A stretch of 64,000 nt of DNA from NCBI RefSeq assembly GCF_004027225.2, contig NC_044282.2:66263225-66327224 (forward strand), read 5' to 3'. A program made the translations under genes and the position numbers. How positions within the stretch are numbered: the first letter of the stretch is position 1; the number at the start of each line of letters is the position of its first letter. Under the pieces are notes generated by a model, which was given only the letters and a program-made list of their open reading frames with translations, had not been told where the DNA came from and did not search any database. This document shows positions 11,839-23,943 of this stretch, in pieces. Source of the stretch: Strigops habroptila. Its lineage: Eukaryota; Chordata; Aves; Psittaciformes; Psittacidae.

Positions 11839-14598
11839 AGTAGGAGAGAGGTCTGTCGCATCAGCAAGTATCACTCATGAATGCGTGGTTAGGAATGCGA
11901 TCATCTGCAGTGTGCTGAAGCACGAGCCCTTAGTAACTTTGCTTATTGCATTGATTAAGAAAAATTAGAAGATCTTTTCTTTCTTTTAAAAGAGAAAGAA
12001 CTGTGATAAGAAAAGGCTAAGGAGGCATTAAAGCCCTGCTAGTCTTTTTTTGTTTTGTTTCCTCCCACCCTCCCCAGACTTCAGCAGAGCCAGGAAAGAA
12101 TGCTGGAAGTCATCAGAGGCATGGCTGGGATAGAGAGTGTTAATTCTTCCATATCTAAGCCTCTTTGTCGAAATTCCCTTTGTCTCTTGCCCCAAGTCAT
12201 TAAACACTAATCCCATCACTCTTCCTAATCCGCTGCAGTGGAGCCAGAGTTCAGTTTCCGAAACTGTCTTTGTTGCTTTCCTAATAGACAGCTCGCTCTG
12301 GATTTCAGTTGGTTCGGTCACATTTAGGGCTTTCCAGCGCAGTTCTTTAATGAAGTGCCATTAATGAAACTTTTCCTCCTTCATGCAGTGTGCACGGGCA
12401 TCAATTGGTTTAGTGTTAAGTAGGGTAAGGTGCCTAGTCATCTTAGCAGCCTTTGCAAAATATGACTGTCAAAGGCAAAACCTAGGAAACAAGACCATTG
12501 AAGAATATAGCCAGTGAAGTACTCATTTAATTACTAAGGATTTACAAAAGAAAATCTGTTCTTTGTGGCTTACAAAAGACAACAAGCTCAGAAGAGATAG
12601 TAAAGGGTTTGGGACCTATTCCCTTTTCTCCCTCCCCCTCTTCCCAACAAATCCTGGAAGAGGAAATGTGGCTGAGCAAAGGCATCAAAGCCTATTGTAA
12701 GCTCTTTCCAACCTGCCACAGGAACACTAGCTTTCTAAGTGGGAGGTGTTCCACTTGCTGCTAAAATAAACTTTGAGTCCTCTCCTGCCAAAAGATGTGG
12801 CCCCGTTATCCAAATCAATTCTTCCATGGCAGAAAGTCAAGCACTGATCCATTCCTCTGTGCTGAAAATGAAAGCTTCTTCATAACAAAAGCGTTTCTGA
12901 TGATGGGAGATGGTTTGTAGAGTTGTGTTTGGTTGCACAGGTTTTGTGTGGTGTGGCAGGTGTTTTGAAGAGAGCACTTTGTAGCCAGAGTATAGATGGC
13001 AAAACTTTATATTCTTTCTTATGATAGTGATGCTGAAAACCATCCATATTCAATTCATTTGCCTTGTGTGTAAGAAGGGGCGCAAAATGCTCTTCATGTA
13101 GAAACTCCTGAGAAAAGTTGCTTATGCCTGGAGCAGACCCACCTCTAGCCTAAAACTGTTGCCAGAATAATAGATTCTGTACATAAGTTTAAGTAGAACC
13201 ATTTTTTGAAAGCTTTCTTCTGCGGCCAGATGCAAGAGTCCCTGAGCTAGTCGGAGCATCCTTCCACTAAGTCTGGAGATTTGGATTGAATTTTCAACTT
13301 CCATGTTCTCAGTGGGACGTAAAGTTGAAAAAAAATAAAGACTGAGTGTACGAAAACTATTGAAGATGGCAAATCTCCTGGTTGTATATATTATATTTGA
13401 TAGGTGTTAACATTCTTTCCTGTGATATGAACTATCTAATTACCAGCAAACTTGTGATATGAAATAAACCACATCTCATTGTACAGCACACTTTCCATAC
13501 GCTCTATTTTACTGTGTTCATATGCCGCATAAATGAGATCCAGGTTTGATTATTAAACAATTTAATTGCTCTGGCAAAGTTGATATTACATTGCCCTGGA
13601 ACAGAGCACTCCAAAGGAGGATATTCCTTTAAAGGTTCTTTTAACAACTGGTGGGTCTGTGTTTGGTTTGTCTAGATACTAGTTTTCTCTCTTTTTTTTT
13701 CATAGTGGTTTGTTTACTTTTTTGTTTACGTTCTTATATTCTTGGATTTAGTTCTGGTTTGTTGCCAAAATGTTCCGTCAGGTGACACCCTAACTTGATC
13801 TTCTTCAAACATTTTGGTGCAATTATGTTGCCTCTCATTGTAAGCTGGCTCGATAACTTGCTTTACTAAAAATCTCTCAAATCCCTTGGGAAAATAAATC
13901 AGATCCATTTACAAACTGAATAAATCAAAACTAAGTGATTCATCTGCAAATGAAACCGCAGCGTTCTCTGTAGATAAAGAAAAACAACTGCATTTTGCCA
14001 CTTCATCAGGGTTTCTTCCCTCCCTGCCCCCCCTCAAATTCCAGTGTGCATCTACTGTTGGCAATAAAAGTTATGCTTGCATGTTGTTAAAATTTGTTCA
14101 TATGCTTCAGCACTTCTACTTTCCTTGTAATTGACTTGCCAAGTCTCTTTCTTTGGGGAATTGGAACAGCTTTTACATGTGATGAGGAAAAGTTTCCTGT
14201 ACAAGTCACTTAAAAACAAAATGAAATAAAAAAGAAATCCAGAATTTATCCTGGTGTCATTTATAAGCTGTGCTGGAGCAACACACACCAGCAGCATCAC
14301 CAGCTGAGTACCAGCTGTCTGCTAGACTCTGACCCTTTAAACTCAGTCCTCCCTCAAGTTGATCTGCCCATGGTGAATTAGCTCCCCATGGTTACATCCT
14401 GGCAGAGCTTTTCATTTAATCCTTCCCTTCCTTTCCATTTCCCAACTACTGACTTTTTTTCCACTCGCCTTCTCTCTCTGCTTTCACCAACTGCAGCTCA
14501 GACGTAAGAGGAGTGTTGGATGGGTCCACGCAACTTCTGGGCAATGTCTTCTGCAGGGCATGGCCCGTAATGATTTGATAATCCTTAAGAAAGCATAC
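11839..14598. other. Intergenic DNA, possible conserved block near 12140-12420
   Basis: No gene is seen. A near-palindrome of polypyrimidine and polypurine, with TTCTTTC and GAAAGAA flanking TTTTAAAA, occurs around 11977-12000. The block at about 12140-12420 is mixed in composition. It lacks simple repeats and holds several ATTA and TAAT homeodomain-type cores, which is compatible with a conserved non-coding element. That is only an impression. Confidence 0.45.
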
Positions 14599-14733
14599 TG
14601 AGGACTGGCATCAAAACAAGTAGTACTGGTTAATGGTGATGTAGTCTTCTCTTAACTGGGATGGTGCTAAGAGTAATAAACAGGTCTTTAACCAGTTACA
14701 GATGTCTAGGTCAAGGCTGGATGCCAGTCCTCA
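14599..14733. repeat. Nested inverted repeat of about 135 bp (hairpin or MITE remnant)
   Basis: Outer arms 14599-14612 (TGAGGACTGGCATC) and 14720-14733 (GATGCCAGTCCTCA) are perfect 14-bp reverse complements. Inside them, ACTGGTTAA at 14625-14633 pairs perfectly with TTAACCAGT at 14688-14696. Two nested perfect pairings in the right order suggest a hairpin-forming non-autonomous DNA transposon remnant. No terminal motif or target-site duplication is clear. Confidence 0.6.
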
Positions 14734-17700
14734 GCATAAGGTAGTAGGGAGCACACTTGGCTTGCATGGCTGCCATTTTGGGATGAGCTTTCATGCCCAT
14801 TTGCACAAGCGGCAGAATCCCCTTGGCTTTCAGCCCACCCAAGCCTTGGAAAATGCAGTCAGGCGATCAGTCTCTGGGGGGTAACAAATGGATCTTATTA
14901 TTGATTAATATTGATTTGTTGGTACAGCCATGAACGAAACATCTGTTTGTATCCTTGGCTGGGGTTGATTTTTCCTCCCTGCCATCTATAGGAGCCCATG
15001 CAGGGCTCCATGCACACGGAATTTTCTCATGAAGCCCTTGCTGTAGTTTCAACAAAAGGACATGAAGAATTTCCTTTCCTTTGCTAGCAGTGGCATTCAG
15101 ACAGAAAGAGAACTCCTGGAAAATGTAAAAGCTTTTGTAAAAACATGAGAAAAGCATTTAAAGCCTTTTCAAAGAAAGAAAACATCAATGTAAAGCCTCC
15201 CATAGTTGTCTGCCGGTGCGGTCTCTCTTGGTTTGAAGAGGTTTTGTTAACCTTGAGGGGGAGGGAAGCAGAATTACGGTTTTGCTGAGTTTTATTGTTG
15301 GTTTTATTGTTCTGCTGGTTTGTTTTGAATTCCGTGATATCTTCTTTTTCATCAACACATGTGTGAACTGTGATTATACTTGAACATTTATTTACCGCTC
15401 CAGAAGCATTACTTTTCAAGCATGAAAATACTTGGGTGTGTTGCTTTGGCCAATAAGTTTCTTTGAGATGTGGCAAGAGTTTTCACTTTGATGCTAAGTA
15501 GTGATCTTCAGTGAAAGATTTCAGTGATGAATTTGAATGATAACATCAATTCGGTATAGCAGGAACCAACCCAGTACCCCGTGGATAGACTGCAAAGCTA
15601 CATCAGGCCCTCTTTCCAACTGCCCTCCCCCCACCCCCCTACCCCCCCCCGCCTTTAGCTTCCCAGGCAGTACTATTGATGGTAAAAATCAAAGCATCTC
15701 ATGAATTAGCCGCAAAACTGATGATCTCCAAAGAGAGCTTTACATGAGTGGTACAGTCAAGTGTGGAGAGGGAAAGAGAGACAGAACAGAGTGGTAAAGG
15801 AGGAAGGCTGGGAGAGACTTCTCTCACCAGAAACAGGGAAACTTTAGAAAGCAATGGGAAGATACAGAACTGCCTAGGAATGATATGCAGCTTTCTACCA
15901 TTCCTGTGATTGTACTTTGATACCCTGCCTCACTGATGGCACCATCCCCTGCCTTACCAGCACTTCCAAAGCCTGGGGAGCCTTGGGCAAGAAATGCTCT
16001 CAGAAAAGGAATTTAAGAAAAGAAAACCACCTCTTCAATCCACATCTCCTTCCTAAGAAGCAGCACTAGAGCTGTGGGCATGCCTGGGATGTTTGCTTGT
16101 GAGGCTAAGCAGAAAAGGCATGAGAAAGATAGTTTTATTGTAACAAAGAGAGAAAACTATTAAATTCCAAATATGCTGGAGCACTCAAAATACATTCACG
16201 ATCTCCTGTTTCCTTCTCTCAGTCTGTCTTCTCACAGAGTAAATATTTTGGTGTGAATTTTCGTGGTAAACAAACCCAAGATTTGATAGTCCTTTTTCAG
16301 AAGAAGGGGGAAGTAGAGATTCTTAATAAATTTATCAAAATGAGGTGTCAGTTTTTCCACAGCCTTCATCCCCCTCCATTCTTGTTATCTCTCTTATGTA
16401 GCAAAATCCTTCCTGCCCCCAACAAAAACCAGAAAATACGCCACAGTGCTCATCCAGCAACACTCAGCACTAGGTATGAGGATTTCCTGATTGTTGGAAG
16501 GCCCCAGAGGGGTCCACGCAAGTCTAGTTGGAGAAGTGAGGACTGGTGGCTTTGTCTGGAAGGATGGTACAAGTGGGGTGAGGAGGGAAGGACACATAGT
16601 TTTCTGAGCACCCTTCTGTGGATGTCAAAGTCCAGCGGTTCAAGGAACTGGGTTTCCTGGTGGAGGTCCTGACTGTCCTTCCAAGCATATAGTTTGCCCT
16701 ATAGAAACTTCCATTAGTGAATAAACTTCTCCCTGCAAAAATGTTTATAGAGGTATGTAGCTGAAATTCATTGGCCTCCATTTCAGAAGAAGTCATATTC
16801 CATGACCTAACAGGCTTGGATGTCTGCAAATGATTCCGTATTTAAAATTGTCCCCGTGAAAAGAAGTGCTGAAATCTAAAAGTATCCTATGAGAAAAGCT
16901 CATGCATAGATTTCTCTTTCAACAGGGTTTGCACATCAAGTTTCTGTTGCTCAAAGGACTCGCAGTGCAGTGTCAGCTTTGATGATGGAAATATTAGCCT
17001 CTTGCCTGGATTCTATTTTATGTTTGTTTTCCCTTCTCCTTCTAGCAGTCTCCAGCACCACTCCTGAAAAATGCTAATTGCCCATATATACCCCTGTCTC
17101 CCTGCCGATGGAGAAGCAGCGGCGATACCACAGCCCTGCTGCCAGCAGGACAGGGGTAAGGGCTGGCTGCATCTGCACGAGCAGGGCTTTCCAAGAGAAA
17201 CACTCAGACAACACAGCTCTTGAGTGCCTCTGCCATAAATCTTCTTTGGGAGTCCTGCCTGCTTTATGGACTCTGCCGTTTTCTCTCAGACAATTCAGAG
17301 CCTGCCCTGTTGCCTCTTGCAGACAGAGCATGGCTTGCTCTGGAGAGAAGAGGATTTAAGTTTTCTATAATATTGGGATGAAATGATTGGAAAAGTTGAT
17401 AGGATGCAATTCTTTTAAGCTATCGATAGAGTGGCGACAGTCTTACACTATCCGCAAGTTTAGTAGAAAGCAGAGGGCAATGAAATTTTAATATTTGTCT
17501 GTTAAGGTAAGGAATAGAAATATTCAGCTTAATATGCAGTAAAGGAGATTTAGATGGGATATTAAAGAACTTCCTCATACCAAAAACAGTTAAATGCTGG
17601 AGCAGACAATTCAGTAACTATGTGGAATCACCACTGCAGGAGACACATCTGTAAAGGCTGGGTCTAAGGAAACATAATCCTGTCTCCAGCAGATGGTGTG

Positions 17701-20700
17701 GATGACTCCTCAGGGACAACACTCATCTCAGTTTCTTATGGTTGACTACAGAGAGCTTTCCCACCATAGAGAGGCTGATAGCTGGTTCCTAGGTTCGAAA
17801 AAGGATATAACAAAAAACCATACTGGTTCAAAACTAAAGATTTAACCCAGTGTCTCATCTGCTATGGAGACCCACAGCACCTGGAAGGAGTGTAAGAGAA
17901 AGAGGGTCATACAGGGATACGTCCTCCAAATTATCTCCCACCCTGAAAATTTTGAAATTCAAGGACTTGACTTCTCTAGCCAGAGATGTTGTCTTTGTAA
18001 GGTCAGTCCAAGCAGCTCACCTGGTTTGTTTCTAGTAGATTTTCGCATTAATTTTTTTGACTCAGGAAAAAGAAAGAGGTCATGAGAAGGTGGAAGAGGC
18101 ATGATAACAGGAGAAAAAATAAAAATAAACCCAGAAACTGGGCAAAGGGAGAAAGAGTGGAGCATAAGAGAAAAGAGGAAAGTGTGATGAGAAAGCAAGG
18201 AATGAATGAGGAGAGGACGTGGATGCCTTGCTGTGAAGGAAATTAGAGAAGCAGATGGTAGCATGGTAGCATTAGTTGTGACATCAATGACTAAGTCCAA
18301 ACCAAGTCCTCTGGCTTTATGCTAAATCTGCTGGCTGTGATACTGTTGTTCTCCACAGCTTAGATGGCATATTTGGGAGCTAAATCAAATGATGGCCACA
18401 CAACATTAATGTATTTGCCAGCCATAGAGGGAAATATCTGGATAGCAAAGACCCTCCTTTCATTGCCTTCAGTCCTCTGCTTGCCCCGGAGACCCAGTCC
18501 TTCCCCTGGAAGAAGGAGGAACCAAGGGCAGGCTGCTCTGCTGGAGGTGCTGGGGAGGTGATGAATCTCAGCACTGATGCCAAAAGGGCCCCAATGCTGA
18601 TGGAGTTGTCACCAAGAGAACCCAAAAGAGTGGGGAAGTGGTGGAGGTCCACTGCGGCCAGGCTTCTATTGAAAAATTAATGTACTGGTGTCTTGTGAAC
18701 GTCTCTGTTCATGGCTGGTTTAACTGAAGAGAAGCTGATGCCTTGGGAGAAGGGGCATCCAAAATAAAATTGCTGACAGTGATTTCTTTGATTTTGTAGT
18801 ATTTTTGGTCTGAAAAGGCTGATTTATGAAGTTTAGTTGCAGGGGGGAGTGTTGGGAGGCAGTTTTAATGGGTTGTTACTTCATTTATTTTTCATAAGTG
18901 ATGCCTGCCTTTCCTGGTCTTACCCTGTCCTGACAGGAACATACTTGAAACGAAAAAATTTCTGTTGGGTGAAAAACGTTTTCATGGTCAATGATTTGCT
19001 ATGAAGGGACACAGCACAGAGGGACCTGGCTCCCAAACCATCCCTTTTTTCTTTACCCTTCTTTTTTCTCCCAGCACCCCTGAACCCTGCCATTGACTTT
19101 GCACTCATTCTTGTTGGGAATTTTATGGATGTTTAATTATCTGAATTACATTACTGCCTGCGACTATAATCCTGGAGACTTCTGTTCCATGGTCAAGTGT
19201 AGCCAGTGTTATACTGAAGATGCTTGCAGCTTTACAATTTTAGTTGAGCTTTGTTTTGTTGTCTTCGTTGCATGTCCGGATTTGTCCACTGAAGCCTAAG
19301 AATGGGAGAGGCTTTCAGATTTCCTTCAGTCGTCATGAGGCAGCACTCCTCATTTGCAAGCTGGTAGACATCACTGGTGACAATCTTCACCAAGAGGAAA
19401 TCTGTAACTAAGCTGTCACTTTGGTTAAAATATGTTTCTTGAAAAAAAGAAAAAGGGATCCTTCTATGTCGGGCGAGGATGGGGAAGCTGGGAGAGTCAC
19501 ACAGTGGTTGTATATAACATCCAGAAATCACATTAATAGAGTACTTCCACTGTCCCATATTTTTCTGATTTTGTGAATGTCACATGTAGAACAGCATCAT
19601 GTGGTTACTAATTATGACTACCAAAGTGCAATTTGTAATAAGGCTAGCAGATGTTTGCAGCACTAAATATAAAACAAAAGTCAGATCAAAACCAGCTCTT
19701 TTTTGCCCAGGACATATCCCCTCCAGATCACGTAGAACGTGTGTTTTGGTTTTAAAATAGTTTATTCTCTACAATTTGTCTCTGTCTCACCTTTTAAGGT
19801 CTATATTTGTGATGTGATCTGCAAGATCAGGTTGCAGAAAATGATAATATTCCATTTCCTTGTACTTGGGTTCTCATTTTGCTTTCCATCAGGCAAAGAG
19901 AAGTTTTGCCACTGATTGCAGAAGGACAGAATCAGCCCCTCTGGTTTGCTTTTGTAAGGATTTTAAAGGCCGTGTGAGAATAAGAAAGTTTGTGTTGACC
20001 AAAATGCCTGTGATGAACTAAAAGAGTCATTTGCACTCATGTGAGAAGAGCTCTGTTAAGAGCCATCAATCCCGCTTGTGACAGCATATTGACACTTGCT
20101 GGTCTTTAGGATTCGTTTCTTAAAATGCTAATGCAGACAAGTTCCTGTCTGTTGTGGGAAAATATGGTAGATGAGACAGTCGAGTGCAAATAAATGTTTC
20201 CTGTAAGAAAGCATTTGGCTCAAATCTTTCCCTTTTTTTTTAATCTCCGAAATTGTTTCCCCATGTCCTTAGTGACACCCTTAGAAAGAAAAAAATTATC
20301 ATCATCAAAAATAAAAGTCAACTGTGCACATGCCAGAGATAATTGGAGATTTATAATACGCCCTATCTAACTTGCGAGCATTGAAATAATATACGTGAGT
20401 GATGGGCTGAAACTTCATAGCATGAAGGATGCCTTTCTGGATAATTTACATCTTGGGGGGTAGTATCTTAAAATCAGAGGTCCTGTCTTCACTCTGTGCA
20501 CATTAAAAATCACATGGTGCTTCTCATAAGAGCCTGGGATTGCCCCAACAGTCTCAGCTAAAATCTTTCCCTGCTCTTTAGCCTTGCAGCGTGCACTGTG
20601 CTCAGACCATCTGGTCACCATTCTGCACCCTGGCCATGGCTGCTTTTAATGGCGAAATGATTTCTGTCTGTATACAGTTGGTAGAGTGTTTTGCATACTG

Positions 20701-21268
20701 CATATGCTCAAGGTATTACATATGAAAGGCATTATGTAAGATTACAGGGGAAGAAAAATACTCTCTTAAAAATTGTCAGTAATTGCCCAGAATGCTCTTG
20801 TGACACCATTTGATGATGCAGGATCCTTAACCACTGCTCTGAAATGGTCTAGCTTTTAATTTGCATTTTAAATTTCATCCACTGTGAAATTCCTTGACTT
20901 TTGGTATCGTTATTATTGGCATCTCAGATGACCCTTCTAGAGGCCAGAGCAATGTGTCTAGTCATCTAAAGATAGCTCTAAATAAACAAAATGTACCAAA
21001 AAAGAGGAATTTGGGGGCATGCCCAGGCTTTCATACCCTGCATAAGCATCACTCAGCTTGCAGCCCGTGTTTCCCCACTCCCAGGCCCGTGCCCCTAGCC
21101 TGGCATCAGTGACCACAGCTCAAGCACTCACAGCAAAGTCAGCGCGGCTCACAAGCTGGGTTTTAACAAAACAATTTGGCTCCTGGGCATGAGGCTGTGC
21201 TGTTAGTGTATCTGTTCCAGTCCTCTCAGGTTGTAATCAAAGACCTAATGCTTGGTTTGGCTGCTTAG
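14734..21268. other. Intergenic DNA, no gene seen
   Basis: No recognisable coding exon or transposon is seen. A C-rich tract lies at about 15623-15652 and a purine-rich stretch at about 18060-18230. Open frames are short, overlap on both strands and match nothing I know. Confidence 0.65.
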
Positions 21269-21436
21269 CATTAGCATTAAGCAAAGCTGGAGGTGACCCA
21301 AGGTTTCAGGGGCATCCGTACCGACATTAGCCTTAAGTGAGGCTGGAGGTAACCCAAGGTTTCAGACACTTCCATACCAACATTAGCCTTAAGTGAGGCT
21401 GGAGGTGGCTCAAGGTTTCAGAGATATCCATACCAG
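21269..21436. repeat. Three tandem copies of a 56-bp unit
   Basis: Units start at 21269, 21325 and 21381, giving an exact 56-bp period. Each has the order CATTAGC, then TTAAG, GCTGGAGGT, CAAGGTTTCAG and CCATACC or CCGTACC. Copies 2 and 3 are closer to each other than to copy 1 (CCTTAAGTGAGG against CATTAAGCAAAG). This indicates stepwise minisatellite-like expansion. No function is evident. Confidence 0.92.
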
Positions 21437-23235
21437 TTATACGTCACTGGACCTGCTGGGACCTGTGTCCTGTGGGAGTGGGCACTGGAGGTCCAACCAG
21501 AGCATTGCTGATGGCTCAGGCTGGACTTACTGTAGCTGACTCTTGCCATGGTTTTTTTGTACCTGCCAACAGCTCCCCATGCAACATAAATGCTGCTCCA
21601 GGATGTACCTATAGTAATCCTCTAAAAGCTTTCCTGTACCAAGGCTCATGTTGGAAAATGAGGTGTTTCTGGAACCACAGCTTCAGTTAGCACTATAAGA
21701 TCACCAGGATCATCTCTTAGGACACCCAGCCAGCTGTGTTGCTGAAGGCATTTTTTTCTTTGCATGGCGTAAGCATGCTGTAAGAGTGTTGCACAATCAC
21801 CCATGCACCCACACAACTCCATTCCAAGCACAACCGTAGCAATGCAGCATGACTCCAAAGCCAGGAAATTCAGCCAAAACATGGACAAAATAATTTAGCT
21901 CTTTTGGTGACAGTGCAGCTTGAAAAAGCGTGGCTGCAGGAGTGGGACACAGAGCTCAGGGATGCTGGGGAAGATTGCTGCGCTCTTTCAGGCTCTGCTA
22001 AATGGAAGCACAGTAGCACATCCCTGAAGGTGAGCATGTGCCCAAGCTGAACTGGGGCCCCATTTAGTTAAATCCTGATTTAACTTAATTCTCTCACAGG
22101 TTTTTGAGTCAAAGTTGGTTTAGTGGGGTCTGCCTCCCCTCAAACACGCATCTTTGGGCTGAAACAAGGAACCATCCATCAGCTTTGCAGGGTTTCAGAG
22201 TCACGCTTCATTTCAATCTAAAAATAAATCCCAAACGTGGTATTCTATTATTGAAGACAAGTTGAACTGTGCTTTCCACGCAGCGCCCAGAAAAGAAATG
22301 ATGCTGCATTATATTTTCAGCTTGGGCACGAAGCCAGCACGAACTGCTCGCTAATGTAATTATGACCGAAAATACTGTGGGCTGGTCTGTGGGAGGCTCT
22401 GGGTTCTTTGGTGGAGCTGGGCAAGCTCCACCATCCAAAATTCTCTTTCTATGCACAGGAAGAGCTTAGGGGATATGCACATTTAAACATGCTTACTCAG
22501 AATCAGGTTTTTAACGTAACTGCAGTAACTTTTAAATCTTTTTGACTACTGAAAGGTGAAAAAAGTGCCTTAAAATTCATCAAACCACAAGGTGACTCTG
22601 GGTTGTAAAGGAGGCCTTTCAACAGCTCCTACTGAAACACAGAGAAGCTATGCTGGGCCATCTCTTCCGAAGTCCTTGCAGACATCAGTGAGTAGTCCTG
22701 TCTTAAAAAAAAGTAAAATAAAATCAATGGCACAATTTCGCCCTGAATCATTTGCTCTGTTGGTGAAAGTCACAGAGAAAAGTCCTAAAATTATACAATT
22801 ATAATAATAAATCAATTCAGCATGTCATTTCTGCTTTTCTACATTAATAAATTAACCATGTAACATTGTTCAAAATTATGTCAGTTACGCATATAATAAT
22901 CTTTTAAATTAATGAAGTGATGAAGCAGTTTGACGACACCCATGATTTACAGGGCTGCTTTTAGCTAATGTTAAAAGCCTTTCATTTAATAAATTGCCCC
23001 CTTGAGAAATTACCAAAAATTAATATTTATTTGCTAAATGTTCCAAGGTTTACACTTTTTCAGTATATTAACAAATGGCAAGGGAGAAGCATTTTTCAAA
23101 ATATATCTTCTTTTACATATATTTAATTGAAATTAATTAGTATATTACTTTAGAAGGAAATGATCACAGAGAAAGGTGTGGGATCATTTATGAGAGTTTC
23201 TTATGGCAATAAAACAGAATTTAAACAATGGAATT
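21437..23235. other. Intergenic DNA with an AT-rich block at the right end
   Basis: No gene is seen. The last part, roughly 22795-23230, is markedly AT-rich without being a simple repeat. It contains many ATTA, TAAT and TTTAAT homeodomain-type cores, so it could be an enhancer-like element. This is a composition-based inference. Confidence 0.4.
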
Positions 23236-23848
23236 AATAGAATCATAGAATGGTGAGGGTTGGAAAGGACCTTAAGCTCATCTAGTTTCAACTCCCCTGC
23301 CATGGGCAGGGACTCCTCACATTAGACCATGTCACCAAAGGCTCTGTCCAACCTGGCCTTGAACACCGCCAGGGATGGAGCATTCACAGTTTCCTTGGGC
23401 AACCCATTCCAGTGTCTCACCACCCTCACTGTAAACAACTTCGTCCTTGTATCTAACCTGAACTTTCCCTGTTCAAGTTTGAACCCATTACCCCTTTTCC
23501 TGTCACTACAAGTCCCTGATGAAGAGTCCCTCTCCATCACCCTTGTAGGCCCCCTTCAGATACTGGAAGGCTGCTGTGAGGTCTCCACGCAGCTTCTCTT
23601 CTCCAGGCTGAACAGCCCCAACTTTCTCAGCCTGTCTTCCTATGGGAAGTGCTCCAGGCCCCTGATCATCCTCATGGCTCTCCTCTGGACTTGCTCCAAC
23701 AGCTCAATGTCCTTGTTGTGTTGAGGACACCAGAACTGCACACAGTGCTCCAAGTAGAGGGGCAGGATCACCTTCAACTTGCTGGTCACACTTCTTTAGA
23801 TGCAGTCCAGTATATGGTTGACTTTCTGGGCTGTGAGCACACACTGCC
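23236..23848 (-). mobile_element. CR1 LINE fragment, 5'-truncated
   Basis: This is a chicken repeat 1 type non-LTR retrotransposon in reverse orientation. Its 3' end, with the typical ATTCTATGATTCTAT tail, is at about 23236 and the truncated 5' end is near 23848. Read on the minus strand it contains the last part of the reverse-transcriptase ORF, a stop at 23322-23324 and a 3' UTR of about 85 bp. This is the only clear autonomous-type transposon in the window and the main reason for placing the DNA in a bird or close sauropsid. The reading frame shows at least two shifts, so it is an old inactive copy. Confidence 0.95.
23322..23540 (-). pseudogene. Remnant of CR1 ORF2 reverse transcriptase C-terminus
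   Basis: The minus-strand frame encodes the very end of the CR1 ORF2 protein. It contains [37 protein letters not shown] and a terminal GDMV before the stop, in the order typical of CR1 family RT C-termini. The frame is lost upstream: the part resembling the preceding 'SLEKR' and 'YLKG' region is in another frame and interrupted by a stop. The RT catalytic domain is absent. It is a non-functional fossil, not a gene. Confidence 0.9.
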
Positions 23849-23923
23849 TTAAAAAATTTTATGATAGATTAGGAATCATTCCAAGCTTTTTGATTAAATA
23901 GAAGGACATTCCAGACTGGAACC

Positions 23924-23943
23924 AAAAAAAAAAAAAAAAAAAA
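23924..23943. repeat. Poly(A) run of 20
   Basis: Twenty consecutive A residues lie about 75 bp past the truncated end of the CR1 fragment. The run does not belong to that element, whose tail is on the other side. It is a simple repeat. Confidence 0.9.
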
